A DNA stretch of 64,000 nt, from the NCBI RefSeq assembly GCF_034427435.1, contig NZ_JAXQNP010000002.1, positions 2,531,164 to 2,595,163 of the forward strand, in the 5' to 3' direction. Position 1 is the stretch's first letter, and each line of letters begins with the position of its first letter. This DNA is from Nitrospirillum sp034427435 (GTDB lineage Bacteria; Pseudomonadota; Alphaproteobacteria; Azospirillales; Azospirillaceae). The position numbers and the translations under genes are program-made. This document shows positions 45,270-55,255 of this stretch, in pieces. The notes below the pieces were generated by a model that did not search any database, was not told the DNA's origin, and was given only the letters and a program-made list of their open reading frames with translations.

Positions 45270-47390
45270 TCATCGCACCCGCACGCTGGCCTTGGCCCGC
45301 TGACCGGCGGCATCAATGACGGCGATGTCGGCGAAGCCGATGCCGTCCGGCACCCAGTCCGCCGCATCCCCAGCGGCCGGCGGCAGGGGCAGGCCGTTGA
45401 CCAGCCAGCGCAAGGGGGGCTGGCCGCCCATCGCCTCCAGCGGGACGGGAATGGGGGCGCCATCGCGCCCCTCCGTCCGTTCCAACTCGGCGCCATCGGG
45501 GGGAAAGGCGATGCGCAAGGGGGCCTGGGTTTGCGCCACGCCTGGCCCACCCCGGTCGAACAGGGCCAGCGCCGGGGGCAAGGCATGGCCGGGGCCGGCC
45601 TCCAGCACGCCCGGCGGCGGCTCGGGGGCCCCGCCACGATCCGGCACCAGGTCCATCAAGCGGAATAGAAGCGGCGCGGCAGTATCGCGGCCGGCGGCGC
45701 CGGGCCGGGGGGTGCCGTCGGGCCGGCCCACCCACACCCCGACCACATAGGCGGGGGTGAACCCGACAGCCCAGGCGTCACGGAAGCCATAGGAGGTGCC
45801 CGTCTTATAGGCCAGCCACCGGCCCCCAACGGCGGCGCGTCCGTCAGGCCGGGGCGTGCCCGCCAGGATGTCGGCCACATACCACGCCGCCACCGGGCTC
45901 ATCAGCCGGTGGCTGGGACGCTTGGCGCCGGATTGCGGGGTCAGCAGCAGGGGCTGGGCCTGTCCGCCATCGGCCAGGTCGGCATAAAGGCTGGTCAGGT
46001 CCGCCAGGCTCAGGCCCAGCCCGCCCAAGGCCAGGGGCAGGCCGGGGGTGGCATCCGGCCGGGGCAGGATGACTTGCGCCCCCGCGTCGCGCAGGCGGCC
46101 CAGAAAACGGGCGGGGCCCAGCCGGTCCAGCACCTTCACCGCCGGCACATTGAGCGACTGTTGCAGGGCCTCGCGCACCGTCACCAGCCCATGGAACCCG
46201 CCGTCGAAGTTGCGGGGCGCGTAGTCGCCGAAGATGGTCGGCGCGTCGTTGATGCGGGTTTCGGGATGCAGGGGCAGCGCCTCGAAGCCCAGGCCATAGA
46301 GGAAAGGCTTCAGGGCCGAGCCGGGGGACCGGGGGGCGGCCACCATGTCAACCTGGCCGAAGGGACCGCTGAAGCTGCCCCCGACATAGGCGCGGGCCTT
46401 GCGGCTGCCAACCTCCATGACCAGCACGGCGATCTCCGCCTCGGGCTCCAGCGTGCCCTGGGCATCGCGCACCAGCGCCTCCACCCGGCGTTGCAGACCG
46501 GCGTCCAGGGTGCTGGCGACGACAGCGCCCGGTGGCGCCTCACGGCGCAAACGGTCAGCCAGATGGGGCGCCAGGAAGGGCAGCGGCCGGCGGCCCAGGG
46601 GCAACGGCTCCGACATCGCTTCCCGCGCCGCCTGCCGGGTCAGCACGCCGGCAGCGGCCATGCGGCGCAGCAGCCCATCCCGCCCCGCCCGCGCCGCCGC
46701 CGGCGCCAAATCCGGCCGGCGCTTGGTGGGCGACTGCGGCAGCGTCACCAGCAGGGCCGCCTGCCCCGGCGTCAGCGCCGTGGGCGCGCGGTCGAAATAG
46801 GCCAGGGACGCCGCCCGCGCCCCCTCCAGGTTGCCACCGAAGGGCGCCAGGGTCAGGTACATGCCCAGGATGTCGCGCTTGGAGAACCGCGCCTCCAACT
46901 GCACGGCCCGCGCCATCTCCACCAGCTTGGCCCACACCGTCCGGGGGCGCGGCTCCAGCAGGCGGGCCACCTGCATGGTCAGGGTCGACCCGCCGGAAAC
47001 GATGCGCCCGTGGCGGATGGCCTGTGCCAGGGCCCGGGCGAGGGCCAGCGGGTCGACACCGGGATGGTGGTAGAAACGGTGGTCCTCATAGGCGACCAGC
47101 AGCTTCAGATACAACGGGCTGGCCTCCGCCGCCGTCATGGGCAGCCGCCAGGCGTCGTCGTCGGTGATGAAGGCGCGCAGCACCTCCCCCTTCTCGTCCG
47201 TCACCAGGGTGGAGCGGTTCCGCCACCGCCCCAGATCGGGCGGGAACAGCCGGTCGGCCACCAGCGCCAGAACGACCAGGACCAGCGCCCCGGCCCCCAG
47301 GCGCCCGAGCCGCAGACACCGGGCCCACCACGCCGCCCGCGTCCACCAGGAGCGGACGGGCGGGGAAACGCTGGACGGGTCGGACGTCAC
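45270..47390 (-). CDS. pbpC: Penicillin-binding protein 1C
   Basis: 706 residues. A membrane anchor near residues 33-48 is followed by a GT51 glycosyltransferase (VAYEDHRFYHHPGVD with Glu102, GGSTLTMQVARLL) and a transpeptidase (SALK, SLN in QQSLNVPAV, KTGTS). A C-terminal BiPBP domain precedes the end. It is a peptidoglycan polymerase. The start is GTG and overlaps the A2M stop as GTGA, so it is translationally coupled to the macroglobulin, a known pbpC/A2M pairing in bacteria. Confidence 0.95.
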   Translation of the reverse strand: MTSDPSSVSPPVRSWWTRAAWWARCLRLGRLGAGALVLVVLALVADRLFPPDLGRWRNRSTLVTDEKGEVLRAFITDDDAWRLPMTAAEASPLYLKLLVAYEDHRFYHHPGVDPLALARALAQAIRHGRIVSGGSTLTMQVARLLEPRPRTVWAKLVEMARAVQLEARFSKRDILGMYLTLAPFGGNLEGARAASLAYFDRAPTALTPGQAALLVTLPQSPTKRRPDLAPAAARAGRDGLLRRMAAAGVLTRQAAREAMSEPLPLGRRPLPFLAPHLADRLRREAPPGAVVASTLDAGLQRRVEALVRDAQGTLEPEAEIAVLVMEVGSRKARAYVGGSFSGPFGQVDMVAAPRSPGSALKPFLYGLGFEALPLHPETRINDAPTIFGDYAPRNFDGGFHGLVTVREALQQSLNVPAVKVLDRLGPARFLGRLRDAGAQVILPRPDATPGLPLALGGLGLSLADLTSLYADLADGGQAQPLLLTPQSGAKRPSHRLMSPVAAWYVADILAGTPRPDGRAAVGGRWLAYKTGTSYGFRDAWAVGFTPAYVVGVWVGRPDGTPRPGAAGRDTAAPLLFRLMDLVPDRGGAPEPPPGVLEAGPGHALPPALALFDRGGPGVAQTQAPLRIAFPPDGAELERTEGRDGAPIPVPLEAMGGQPPLRWLVNGLPLPPAAGDAADWVPDGIGFADIAVIDAAGQRAKASVRVR

Positions 47391-50300
47391 GGCCCGGCGT
47401 CCACCACGGTGTGGCCGGCGGCGGTGCGGGCGATGGCGCCCGGGTCGTACATGTCCTGGGTGGAGGCGGGCGGCAGCGCGAACTGCCCGGGGGTCACGGC
47501 CCGCACGATGTAGGCGAAGCGGAAGCCCTGGGTGGGGCCGCTGTCCTCCTCGACGCCCTCACTCTCATCCTCATCATCCTCGTCCCGGTAGATCCAGGAA
47601 GATTGGCCCGCGTCCAGCACGCCGACGAAACGGTCGTCGCGGGCCTCCGCCACCGCCGCGCGGCTGAGGTTCTTCAGCCAATCCAGGGCCTTCTTGCCCT
47701 TGCGGGCCGGACGCAGGACGGACTCGATCTCCCAACCCGCCGGCAGCGGATCGACGGTCACCAGGGTCCGCTTCACAGGCTGCTGCAAGGTGCCGGTCAG
47801 CACCACCACCAGCCTCGTGTTGCGCGCGACGTGGTCGGTGCCGGCGGGCTGGCCGTCCAGGGTGTAGACCTCCTTGGTCAAGGTGATGCCTTGCGACACC
47901 GGCCCGGGGCTTTCCTTGGGCACCCCGCGCAGCTGCACGGTGCGCCAGACCGGGGCGGCACCGCTGTTGACCACCCCGAAGCCCGCCGCCATCTGCGCCG
48001 GGGTCGGGCTGTAGGTCAGGGCGCGCCCGGTGGCGGCCTTGGCGTAGCCGGTGGTGGTCAGGGTGATGGGCTGCCCCTTGGCCAGGATGGCCTGCGCCGC
48101 CAGCAGCAGCCAGCTCTTCTGGTTGGTGTTGTAGTACCACGGCTCCTTGAGGCCGGAGAGCGCCAGGCGCAGCGCCGTCTCCTGCAGGGCGGTGTTGTTG
48201 GCCTCCGCCGCCACCGCCAGGGTGGCGGCGGCATCCCGCAGCGGGCTGCTGTAATAATCGTGCGAGGCCTGGCCCAAATGGCGCCGCGCCCGCTCGAACG
48301 CCACGTCCGCCCGCGCCTTGTCGCCGGAGGCCAGCAAGGCCGCCCCCAGTTGCGCATACGCCAGGGGGCCGGCGGACAGTTGCTCCCCCGTCACGTCGTG
48401 GATGTAGCGCAGGTTGGCGGGATTGGCGTGGCCGCCCCGGGCCAGCAGATACTGGCCATAGACCAGCGCCTCCCCCTCGCCCCCCGTGGCGCCCACGCCG
48501 CGGTCGGTCTGCTGTGTCACCCAATCGGCCAGGGACTGCATCGCGGTGTCCGGCACGGCATAGCCGGCGGCCCGCGCCCGGCTGAGGAAATCGAACACGT
48601 ACATCTGCAGCCAGGTCGCCCCCAGGCCGTCGCCCGCCGCCCACAGGCCGAACTGGCCCGTGGTGTCCTGGCGCTGCAACAGCCGGTCTATGGCGGTGTT
48701 CACCCGGTTGTCCGGGTCCTTCACACTGCCCTCCAGCCCCAACTGACGGGCCAGGTCGCGGAAGGCGACCAGCGGCAGGGCACGGCTGGTGGTCTGCTCA
48801 GTGCAGCCATAGGGGTAAAGGTCCAGATCCTTCATCAGACCGGCGACGTCGATACCGGGCAGGTTGGCATAGGACAGGGTGATGCTGCCGGTGCCGGGCA
48901 GGAAGATGTCCAGCAGGTTGGGCGGCAGGGTGAAGGCCTCGCCGGGCGCCTGCTGGCGCTGCTCGGCCATGACGATGGGCGCCTCCGCCGGACGCACGGT
49001 GATAGGCCATGACCGCTCCAGCTTCAGGCCGCCCGGTCCCTCCACCTGCAGCGTCAGCCCGCCGATGCCGGCCTCACCCCCGCGTAGCGCCACGGGCTGC
49101 ACCACGCGCTGGCTGGCGGCCAGGGTCACGGTGCGCCGGGCATCGCCCACCAGCTTCAAGGCGCCATCGGCCACCAGGGTCACGCGATAATCGCCGGCGG
49201 CCCCCTCCAGGTTGTGCAGCAGCAGGGTCCCGGCCGCGGTGTCGTTGGGCGCCAGGAAGCGGGGCAGTATCACCTCCGCCACCACCGGGTCGCGCACCAC
49301 CATGGCGCCCTCGGCCATGCCCATGCGGTCCTTGTCCAGGGCCACCGCCATCAGGCGCAGGCTGCCGTTGAAGTCGGGAATGTCCAGCGTCACCTTGCCA
49401 TGGCCCTTGCCGTCCAAGGGCACCAGGCCGGAGAACAGGGCGACGGTGCGGGTGGGGACCACCGGCAGGCCGGCCCCGCCCGGCGACCCATCGCCCCCCT
49501 GGCGCAGCACGCCGGTTGCCCCGGCCTGGCTCTCCAGCAGACGACCGTAATCGTCGCGCATCTCCGCCGCCAGCTTGCGCTTGGCGAAGTAATGGGCCAG
49601 GGGATCAGGACTGCGGAACCGGGTCAGTTGCAGGATGCCCTCATCGACCGCCGCCACGGTGACATAGGCCCCCGCCCCCGCGCCCGCCGCGTCCACCTGC
49701 ACGTCCACCTTCTGCCGGGGACGCAGGGTCTTGGGCGCGTTGATGCTGACCGTCAGCGCCTTGGGGGCGGAATCCACCGGAATCCAGGCCAGTCCAACCG
49801 CGCGCACAGGCTGATGGCCCACCACCTTGTCCGCTGGCCTGACGAAGGACACCAGGGCATAGGCGCCGGCGCCCCATTCCGCCTTCACCGGTATATCCAC
49901 CGTCACCGGTTCCGCCCCCACCGCGCGGGTGGTCAGGATGTGGACCTCCTGGCCGGCGACCGCCACCTGCATCTGCCCGGCGAAGGGCGGCTCGATACGC
50001 AGGTGCGCGGTTTCACCGGCACGATACGCGGCCTTGTCCAAGGCCGAGGGCACCACATCGGGCGCGTCCGTGCTGGCGCCCGCCATGTACCAGCCGCTGT
50101 AGAAGGGTACGGTGGTGACAGCGCCCGTGGCGGGGTTTTCCACCAGCAGGCGATATTCGCCCCACTCCAGCCGCTGGCTGAGGCGCGCGGGCTTGCCAGC
50201 GTCCAGGTCCAGGGTGCCGCTGGCCACCGTCTGGTATTGCGCGCTGGACTTGTAGGACCACTGGTAGCCGCTGCGATACCAGGTGTAATGGCGGTCCACC

Positions 50301-52243
50301 CGGCTGACGGTATAGCGCAGCCCCTTGACCGCCTGCGGTGTGCCCTGGCCGTCCACCGCCAAGATGTCGAAATCGGCGTTACCCCCCTCCCGCACCCGGT
50401 GGTTGGCGAACAGGGGGCGGACGCCGACGAAGCCCGCCCGGTAATTGACCGGCAGCGCCGTCTGGTCCCGTGTCACCCGGCCACCCGGCTCGACCACCGC
50501 CACGGTGACGACGGCGCGCAGGGGGGCGGTCGCGGTACCGGCCTCGGGCACGGGGAACTGCACCTGGGCCTTGCCCTCGCCGTCGGTATGGGTATCGACG
50601 GCCGACGCCGTCTGCGGCTCGAACTTGTCGTCATCGCGGCCGAACGCGAAATCGGTCCACTTGGCGAAGGGCTTGTCGTCGCGCTCCAGCCGCACCTCGC
50701 CACCGACCGGCAGGTCCCCGGCCGCGGCGCCATAGAGGAAGCGCGCCTCCACCGGCAGGGTGGCGGCCTGGCCCGCCGTCAAGGAAGGGGCCGGCGCCTT
50801 GCCGATGGTCACCTTGAGGCGTTCGGGGACGAAATCCTCCACCTGGAAGCTGCCGCTGCCCACCACCGCGTCGCCGCCGGCGACATAGATGTCGATTGTC
50901 CATTCCCCCCGGGGTGCGGCGGCGCTGATGGGCAGGTCGACGGTCCCGGCCCCGCTGGCCAGCTTGGCCGTCAGGTGGGCCGCCTCCACCCCATCGCTGC
51001 GCCGGACGACAAGCGCCACGGTGTCCACGGCGCTGGTGCGGATCTGCGCATCGCGCAGCATGAAGGCGGCGTGCACCACCTCCCCCGGGCGATAGATGCC
51101 CCGCTCGGTGTAGACATAGGCGTCCAGGGGGCCGGGGTCCGGCCGCCCGTCGGCGCCGCGCGCGCTGAAGTCAAACGCGGCGCGATCCAGCGACAGGGCG
51201 GCGAAATCGGCCGGCGAGCTGGCGAAGGGAATGAGGGAGGGGCCGCCGGCGAACGCTTCCACCAGCGCCGGCCGCGCACCGCCCTTGCCGCGCAACAGCC
51301 CGATGGGGAAATGGGCGATACCGTCGCCATCGGTCTTGGCCTCCCCCAGGGTGCCGGAATCGTGCGCCACGAGGACCACGCGGGCGCCGGAAAGGGGCGT
51401 GGCCTTGGCCAGCGACCGGGCAACCACCGTCAGGCCATCCCCGCCCGTCAAGGCAGTCAGCGCCATGTCGGTTTCAACCAGCCAGCGCGCGGCCGTACGG
51501 GCCTCGCGTTCCTGATAGGGCAAGTCGTCCTTGTCCTTGGCCAGCTTCTCATCCTCCACCACCAGCAGATAGGCGCCGGGCTGCCGGTCCTTCAGAACCT
51601 GGTCCAGGGGGAAATTGGTGATGCTGCGCTTGTTCTGCTGGCCCTTGGTGTCCATCGTGCCGGTCCAGACCGGCCGCACCTTTTCGTTCACCAGGCTCTC
51701 GACACTCCAGCCCGTCGGATCCTGGTTCAAGGACAGGTTGGCCAAGGCGGTTTCCGGGGCGCGGTAGAGGCTGAGCGTCACCCGGGGGATGTTCACCGTC
51801 TCCACGCCCACCCCGGCGTTGCCGACGCGGGGCAGGACGTAACCCGTGCCGGCGATGCGGACACTGCCCGGCAGGTCGTGCATCACCAGGCGGAAGGTCA
51901 GGTTCTTGGGCAGGACGGCGCCATCGGCGGCCGGCAGGCCAGCGCGTACGGTTACACTGTAGGCCTTGCCCGGCTCCAGGCCGCTGAGACACAACTGGCG
52001 GTCATTGGCCGTCACCGCGACATCCGCCGCCGGTTCCAGGGCGACGAAGGCGGACAGGTCGCCACGGTTTTCAGCCAAAGGCGCGTTGAACCAGACGCAG
52101 GCGCCGCTGGCGTCGGTGTCGCTCTGCGCCAAGGTGCCGGACGGCGCCAGCATCCCCGCCGCCATCGCCGGTCCGCACCAGGGTGGGGCCAGCAGCAGGA
52201 CTGCGGTGACCAAACGGGCGACCAACGCGGCGCAGCGTCCCAT
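47387..52243 (-). CDS. Bacterial alpha-2-macroglobulin (YfhM-type)
   Basis: 1,618 residues, exported by a signal peptide. The thioester motif CTEQ is intact, with the Cys at residue 1147 inside YPYGCTEQTTS. MG-domains, a bait-like region and a C-terminal complement-like segment fill the length. No canonical lipobox (L-A/S-G/A-C) is seen at the signal end, so it may be soluble periplasmic rather than lipid-anchored. It would trap proteases attacking the envelope, with PbpC repairing the wall. The first gene of the A2M-pbpC pair. Confidence 0.95.
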   Translation of the reverse strand: MGRCAALVARLVTAVLLLAPPWCGPAMAAGMLAPSGTLAQSDTDASGACVWFNAPLAENRGDLSAFVALEPAADVAVTANDRQLCLSGLEPGKAYSVTVRAGLPAADGAVLPKNLTFRLVMHDLPGSVRIAGTGYVLPRVGNAGVGVETVNIPRVTLSLYRAPETALANLSLNQDPTGWSVESLVNEKVRPVWTGTMDTKGQQNKRSITNFPLDQVLKDRQPGAYLLVVEDEKLAKDKDDLPYQEREARTAARWLVETDMALTALTGGDGLTVVARSLAKATPLSGARVVLVAHDSGTLGEAKTDGDGIAHFPIGLLRGKGGARPALVEAFAGGPSLIPFASSPADFAALSLDRAAFDFSARGADGRPDPGPLDAYVYTERGIYRPGEVVHAAFMLRDAQIRTSAVDTVALVVRRSDGVEAAHLTAKLASGAGTVDLPISAAAPRGEWTIDIYVAGGDAVVGSGSFQVEDFVPERLKVTIGKAPAPSLTAGQAATLPVEARFLYGAAAGDLPVGGEVRLERDDKPFAKWTDFAFGRDDDKFEPQTASAVDTHTDGEGKAQVQFPVPEAGTATAPLRAVVTVAVVEPGGRVTRDQTALPVNYRAGFVGVRPLFANHRVREGGNADFDILAVDGQGTPQAVKGLRYTVSRVDRHYTWYRSGYQWSYKSSAQYQTVASGTLDLDAGKPARLSQRLEWGEYRLLVENPATGAVTTVPFYSGWYMAGASTDAPDVVPSALDKAAYRAGETAHLRIEPPFAGQMQVAVAGQEVHILTTRAVGAEPVTVDIPVKAEWGAGAYALVSFVRPADKVVGHQPVRAVGLAWIPVDSAPKALTVSINAPKTLRPRQKVDVQVDAAGAGAGAYVTVAAVDEGILQLTRFRSPDPLAHYFAKRKLAAEMRDDYGRLLESQAGATGVLRQGGDGSPGGAGLPVVPTRTVALFSGLVPLDGKGHGKVTLDIPDFNGSLRLMAVALDKDRMGMAEGAMVVRDPVVAEVILPRFLAPNDTAAGTLLLHNLEGAAGDYRVTLVADGALKLVGDARRTVTLAASQRVVQPVALRGGEAGIGGLTLQVEGPGGLKLERSWPITVRPAEAPIVMAEQRQQAPGEAFTLPPNLLDIFLPGTGSITLSYANLPGIDVAGLMKDLDLYPYGCTEQTTSRALPLVAFRDLARQLGLEGSVKDPDNRVNTAIDRLLQRQDTTGQFGLWAAGDGLGATWLQMYVFDFLSRARAAGYAVPDTAMQSLADWVTQQTDRGVGATGGEGEALVYGQYLLARGGHANPANLRYIHDVTGEQLSAGPLAYAQLGAALLASGDKARADVAFERARRHLGQASHDYYSSPLRDAAATLAVAAEANNTALQETALRLALSGLKEPWYYNTNQKSWLLLAAQAILAKGQPITLTTTGYAKAATGRALTYSPTPAQMAAGFGVVNSGAAPVWRTVQLRGVPKESPGPVSQGITLTKEVYTLDGQPAGTDHVARNTRLVVVLTGTLQQPVKRTLVTVDPLPAGWEIESVLRPARKGKKALDWLKNLSRAAVAEARDDRFVGVLDAGQSSWIYRDEDDEDESEGVEEDSGPTQGFRFAYIVRAVTPGQFALPPASTQDMYDPGAIARTAAGHTVVDAGP

Positions 52244-52610
52244 GCGAGACCCCGGAATATGAGGGAAGCGAGGCGGCCACAGGCCGCGACGCCCGATCCT
52301 GGCGACAGCGTCCCGACGGCGTCAAGGCGGATCGGCAATCAAGGCTTTCATCGTCCCGGAGACTATGTCGTAAAGGTAAGGGAGCGAGGCACGACCTCTG
52401 CCATTGAGGGGCCACCGGGACCGGGAATTAGGACGGTGCTACTGTCCTTTCTTCCTGAAGCGCTCTTTTGGAGTCGGCCCCGTCCGCCGGGTGGACGTCG
52501 CACCGGTAGAACCCGACAGCATCGTCATTAAATGTGGGATTGTGTCCGGGCTGGCATTGTCCCACCATCCCCACCATAATCTTTGTTAGATTTAAAAAGG
52601 ATACCCTTGG
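52244..52610. other. Divergent intergenic region, A2M and ROK promoters
   Basis: About 367 bp with no gene. It becomes AT-rich toward the ROK start (TTTGTTAGATTTAAAAAGG) and contains a GTGGGA / TCCCAC inverted repeat near 52533-52564. It should carry both promoters; neither is clear. Confidence 0.5.
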
Positions 52611-53837
52611 ATGTCCGCGCCCGTGCCCCACCGTTCCGCCGACCTGCACCCGTCGCTGGGTGCCAGCCTGTCCGGCACGAACCTGGAGCGGGCGGGCGAC
52701 CACAACCAGCGCGTCATGCTGCAGGCCATCCGCGTCAGCGGCCCCATTACCCGGAGCGAACTGGGAACCATCACCGGGCTGACGGCACCGGCCATCGCCA
52801 ACATCACCAAGCGGCTGCTGAATGACCAATTGATCATGGAGGTCGGGCGCCTGCATGGGGCCCGGGGTCAACCGGCCATGCGCCTGGCCATCAATCCCGA
52901 TGGCTGCTACTCCATCGGCGTCAATGTCGACCGCGACCACGTCACGGTGCTGGTGCTGGATCTGCTGGGACAAATCCGCCATCGCGCCACGTTGGACATC
53001 GATTTCCCCCTGCCGGATGCCGTGGTCGCCTTCTTCAAGGAACAGGTGGACGCGCTGCTGTCGGGCAGCGCCTTCCCGAAGGAACGCATCGTCGGCATCG
53101 GCGTCGCCGTGCCGGATGACCTGGGCCGGGTGAACCTGCCCAACCGGCCCGCCAGTTACGATGTGTGGAACACCGTCGATGTCGCGCGGCTGTTCTCAGC
53201 CATCCTGCCCCTGCCGGTATTCCTGGAGAACGACGCGGCGGCGGCGGCCCTGGGCGAGCTTCAGTTCGGCCATGGGCTGCACGATCCCAGCTTCTTCTAC
53301 ATCCTGATCAGCCGGGGCCTGGGGGGCGGCATGGTCATCGATGGGCATTATTTCCGGGGCGCGCAGGGCCGCAGCGGCGAGATCGGCTTCCTGCCCGTCT
53401 CCTCCCCCCGCACGCCCGCGGCCTCCCTGCAGGAGGCGGTGTCGCTGTCCGCGCTGTTCAGCTTCCTTCAATCCAAGGGCTATCCCTTGAGCCAGCCGGA
53501 CCAGTTGGCCGGCCTGGATGCCACGGGCCTGGGCCTGGTGGACCAGTGGCTGGACCTTGCGGCGGAGTTGCTGACCCCGCCCATCATCGCCGTCAGCTGT
53601 CTGGTCAATCCGGAAGCCGTCTTCCTGGGGGGCCGCCTGCCCATGCCGCAGTTGGACCGCCTGGCCCAGTTGATCACGGAGCGGCTGCGGGCGCACACCG
53701 GCACCATTCCGGTGATCGCCCCGGTCTATCGCGCGGCGACAGCCATGGACGCGCCGGCGGTGGGGGCCGCCATCCTGCCCTTCAACGACCGGCTGTTGCC
53801 GTCGCGCGCCGCCTTGATGAAGACCGCCGCCGCCTGA
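52611..53837 (+). CDS. ROK-family transcriptional regulator (NagC/XylR/Mlc type)
   Basis: 408 residues. The N-terminal winged HTH (HNQRVMLQAIRVSGPITRSELGTITGLTAPAIANITKRLL) is followed by a ROK sugar-kinase-like domain (LVLDLLGQIR, FGHGLHDPSFFYILISRGLGGGMVIDGHYFRGAQGRSGEIGF). The zinc site CxCGxxGC is absent and the usual GEIGH has become GEIGF, so metal and sugar binding look altered. It is immediately upstream of an AGE-family gene, which it may control. Confidence 0.88.
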   Translation: MSAPVPHRSADLHPSLGASLSGTNLERAGDHNQRVMLQAIRVSGPITRSELGTITGLTAPAIANITKRLLNDQLIMEVGRLHGARGQPAMRLAINPDGCYSIGVNVDRDHVTVLVLDLLGQIRHRATLDIDFPLPDAVVAFFKEQVDALLSGSAFPKERIVGIGVAVPDDLGRVNLPNRPASYDVWNTVDVARLFSAILPLPVFLENDAAAAALGELQFGHGLHDPSFFYILISRGLGGGMVIDGHYFRGAQGRSGEIGFLPVSSPRTPAASLQEAVSLSALFSFLQSKGYPLSQPDQLAGLDATGLGLVDQWLDLAAELLTPPIIAVSCLVNPEAVFLGGRLPMPQLDRLAQLITERLRAHTGTIPVIAPVYRAATAMDAPAVGAAILPFNDRLLPSRAALMKTAAA

Positions 53838-54003
53838 CCCACGGCAATTAATATTTCAACTTTCATTTTCCGGCCCCCACGATATGGTCGCGGCCAAGGA
53901 CGGGGGGTACAGCGGTTCCGCATGCCGGAGCGCAGGGCCTTCGTCCGCGATCCCGTATTGCCCCATGCCCTTCATGGATACCCCGGACGAAAAGGAACGC
54001 CGC

Positions 54004-55197
54004 ATGTCCACCACCCCTTCCGCCGCTTTCCTCGACGCCGCCGCCGTTCGCGGCCAACTGAAGGCCTGGCTGGTGGAGCATGCCTATCCCCTGTGGTGGG
54101 AGGTGGGGGCGGATCGGGTCCATGGCGGCTTCCATGAGAAGCTGGGCCTGGACGGCAAGCCCACCAACGACGCCCGCCGCGCCCGCGTCCAGGCCCGTCA
54201 GGTCTATTCCTATTCCGTGGCCGCCCGGTCGGGTTGGAACGGCCCGGTGCGCGAGGCGGCGGAGCATGGCCTGACCTTCTTCCTGAACCATTACCGCCGG
54301 CCCGACGGCCTGTTCCGCACCAAGGTGGCGCCGGACGGCACCGCGCTGGACGACACCGTGGTGCTGTACGACCAGGCCTTCGCCCTGTTCGCCCTGGCCG
54401 CCGCGCAGAGCGCCACGCCGGAAAGCCGCACGCCGGAGGAAATGGCCGTGGCCGTGCGCCAGCGCCTGCTGGACACGCTGCACCATGCCCAGGGCGGCTT
54501 CGAGGAAAGCCACCCCCGCACCCTGCCTTTGCTGTCCAACCCGCACATGCACATGCTGGAGGCCTGCCTGGCCTGGATGGAGCAGGGCGGCGACGCCGGC
54601 TGGCGCGACCTGGCGGAGGAGATCGTGGGCCTGGCGCTCACCCGCTTCATCGATGACGACATGGGGGGGCTGAAGGAGTTCTTCGACGGCGACTGGCGGC
54701 CCCAGGCTGGCACCCCCGGCCGCATCGTGGAACCCGGGCACCAGTTCGAATGGTCCTGGCTGATGCTGCGCTGGTCCGCCCTGAGCGGCAGCAAGGCGGC
54801 GGCCGACGCCGCCTGGCGCATGATGGCGATTGGTGAGGGGCCGGGCGTGGACCCGGTGCGCGGTGTGGCCATGAACGCCCTGCTGGACGACCTGACCCCG
54901 CACGACGCCGTCGCCCGCCTGTGGCCGCAGACGGAGCGGATCAAGGCCGCCGTGCTGGCGGCGCTGGCCACCCGCGACGACGCCGACCGCAGCGACAGCT
55001 ACTGGACCATGGCGGCCAATGGCGGGCGCGGCCTGATGAAATACTTCGACACCCCGGTGAAGGGCCTGTGGCGCGACCGCCTGAACCCGGACGGCACCTT
55101 CGTCGAGGAGGCGGCGCCGGCCAGCAGCTTCTACCACATCGTCTGCGCCATCCAGGAACTCGACCGGGCCGTGGACATGGCAACCCATCGCGGTTGA
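54004..55197 (+). CDS. N-acylglucosamine 2-epimerase (AGE) family sugar isomerase
   Basis: 397 residues with an (alpha/alpha)6 barrel. Diagnostic segments are GGFHEKLGLDGKP, RVQARQVYSYSVAA, SNPHMHMLEACLAWME and EPGHQFEWSWLMLRW (the last includes the active-site His). It could be a mannose/mannose-6-phosphate isomerase-like or cellobiose epimerase-like enzyme; the GFHE start fits the mannose-isomerase side. The start at 54004 has AAGGA upstream. It is cytoplasmic and follows the ROK gene by 166 bp. Confidence 0.9.
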   Translation: MSTTPSAAFLDAAAVRGQLKAWLVEHAYPLWWEVGADRVHGGFHEKLGLDGKPTNDARRARVQARQVYSYSVAARSGWNGPVREAAEHGLTFFLNHYRRPDGLFRTKVAPDGTALDDTVVLYDQAFALFALAAAQSATPESRTPEEMAVAVRQRLLDTLHHAQGGFEESHPRTLPLLSNPHMHMLEACLAWMEQGGDAGWRDLAEEIVGLALTRFIDDDMGGLKEFFDGDWRPQAGTPGRIVEPGHQFEWSWLMLRWSALSGSKAAADAAWRMMAIGEGPGVDPVRGVAMNALLDDLTPHDAVARLWPQTERIKAAVLAALATRDDADRSDSYWTMAANGGRGLMKYFDTPVKGLWRDRLNPDGTFVEEAAPASSFYHIVCAIQELDRAVDMATHRG

Positions 55198-55255
55198 TCG
55201 GCACCCGGACGCCGCATTAGCCTTGCCGCACACGTCACGAACAGGGCGGTTGGCA

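Noticed and set aside
49214..52531. 1,105-codon plus-strand frame opposite the macroglobulin
   Set aside because: Antisense shadow of the A2M gene, which has an intact thioester and signal peptide.
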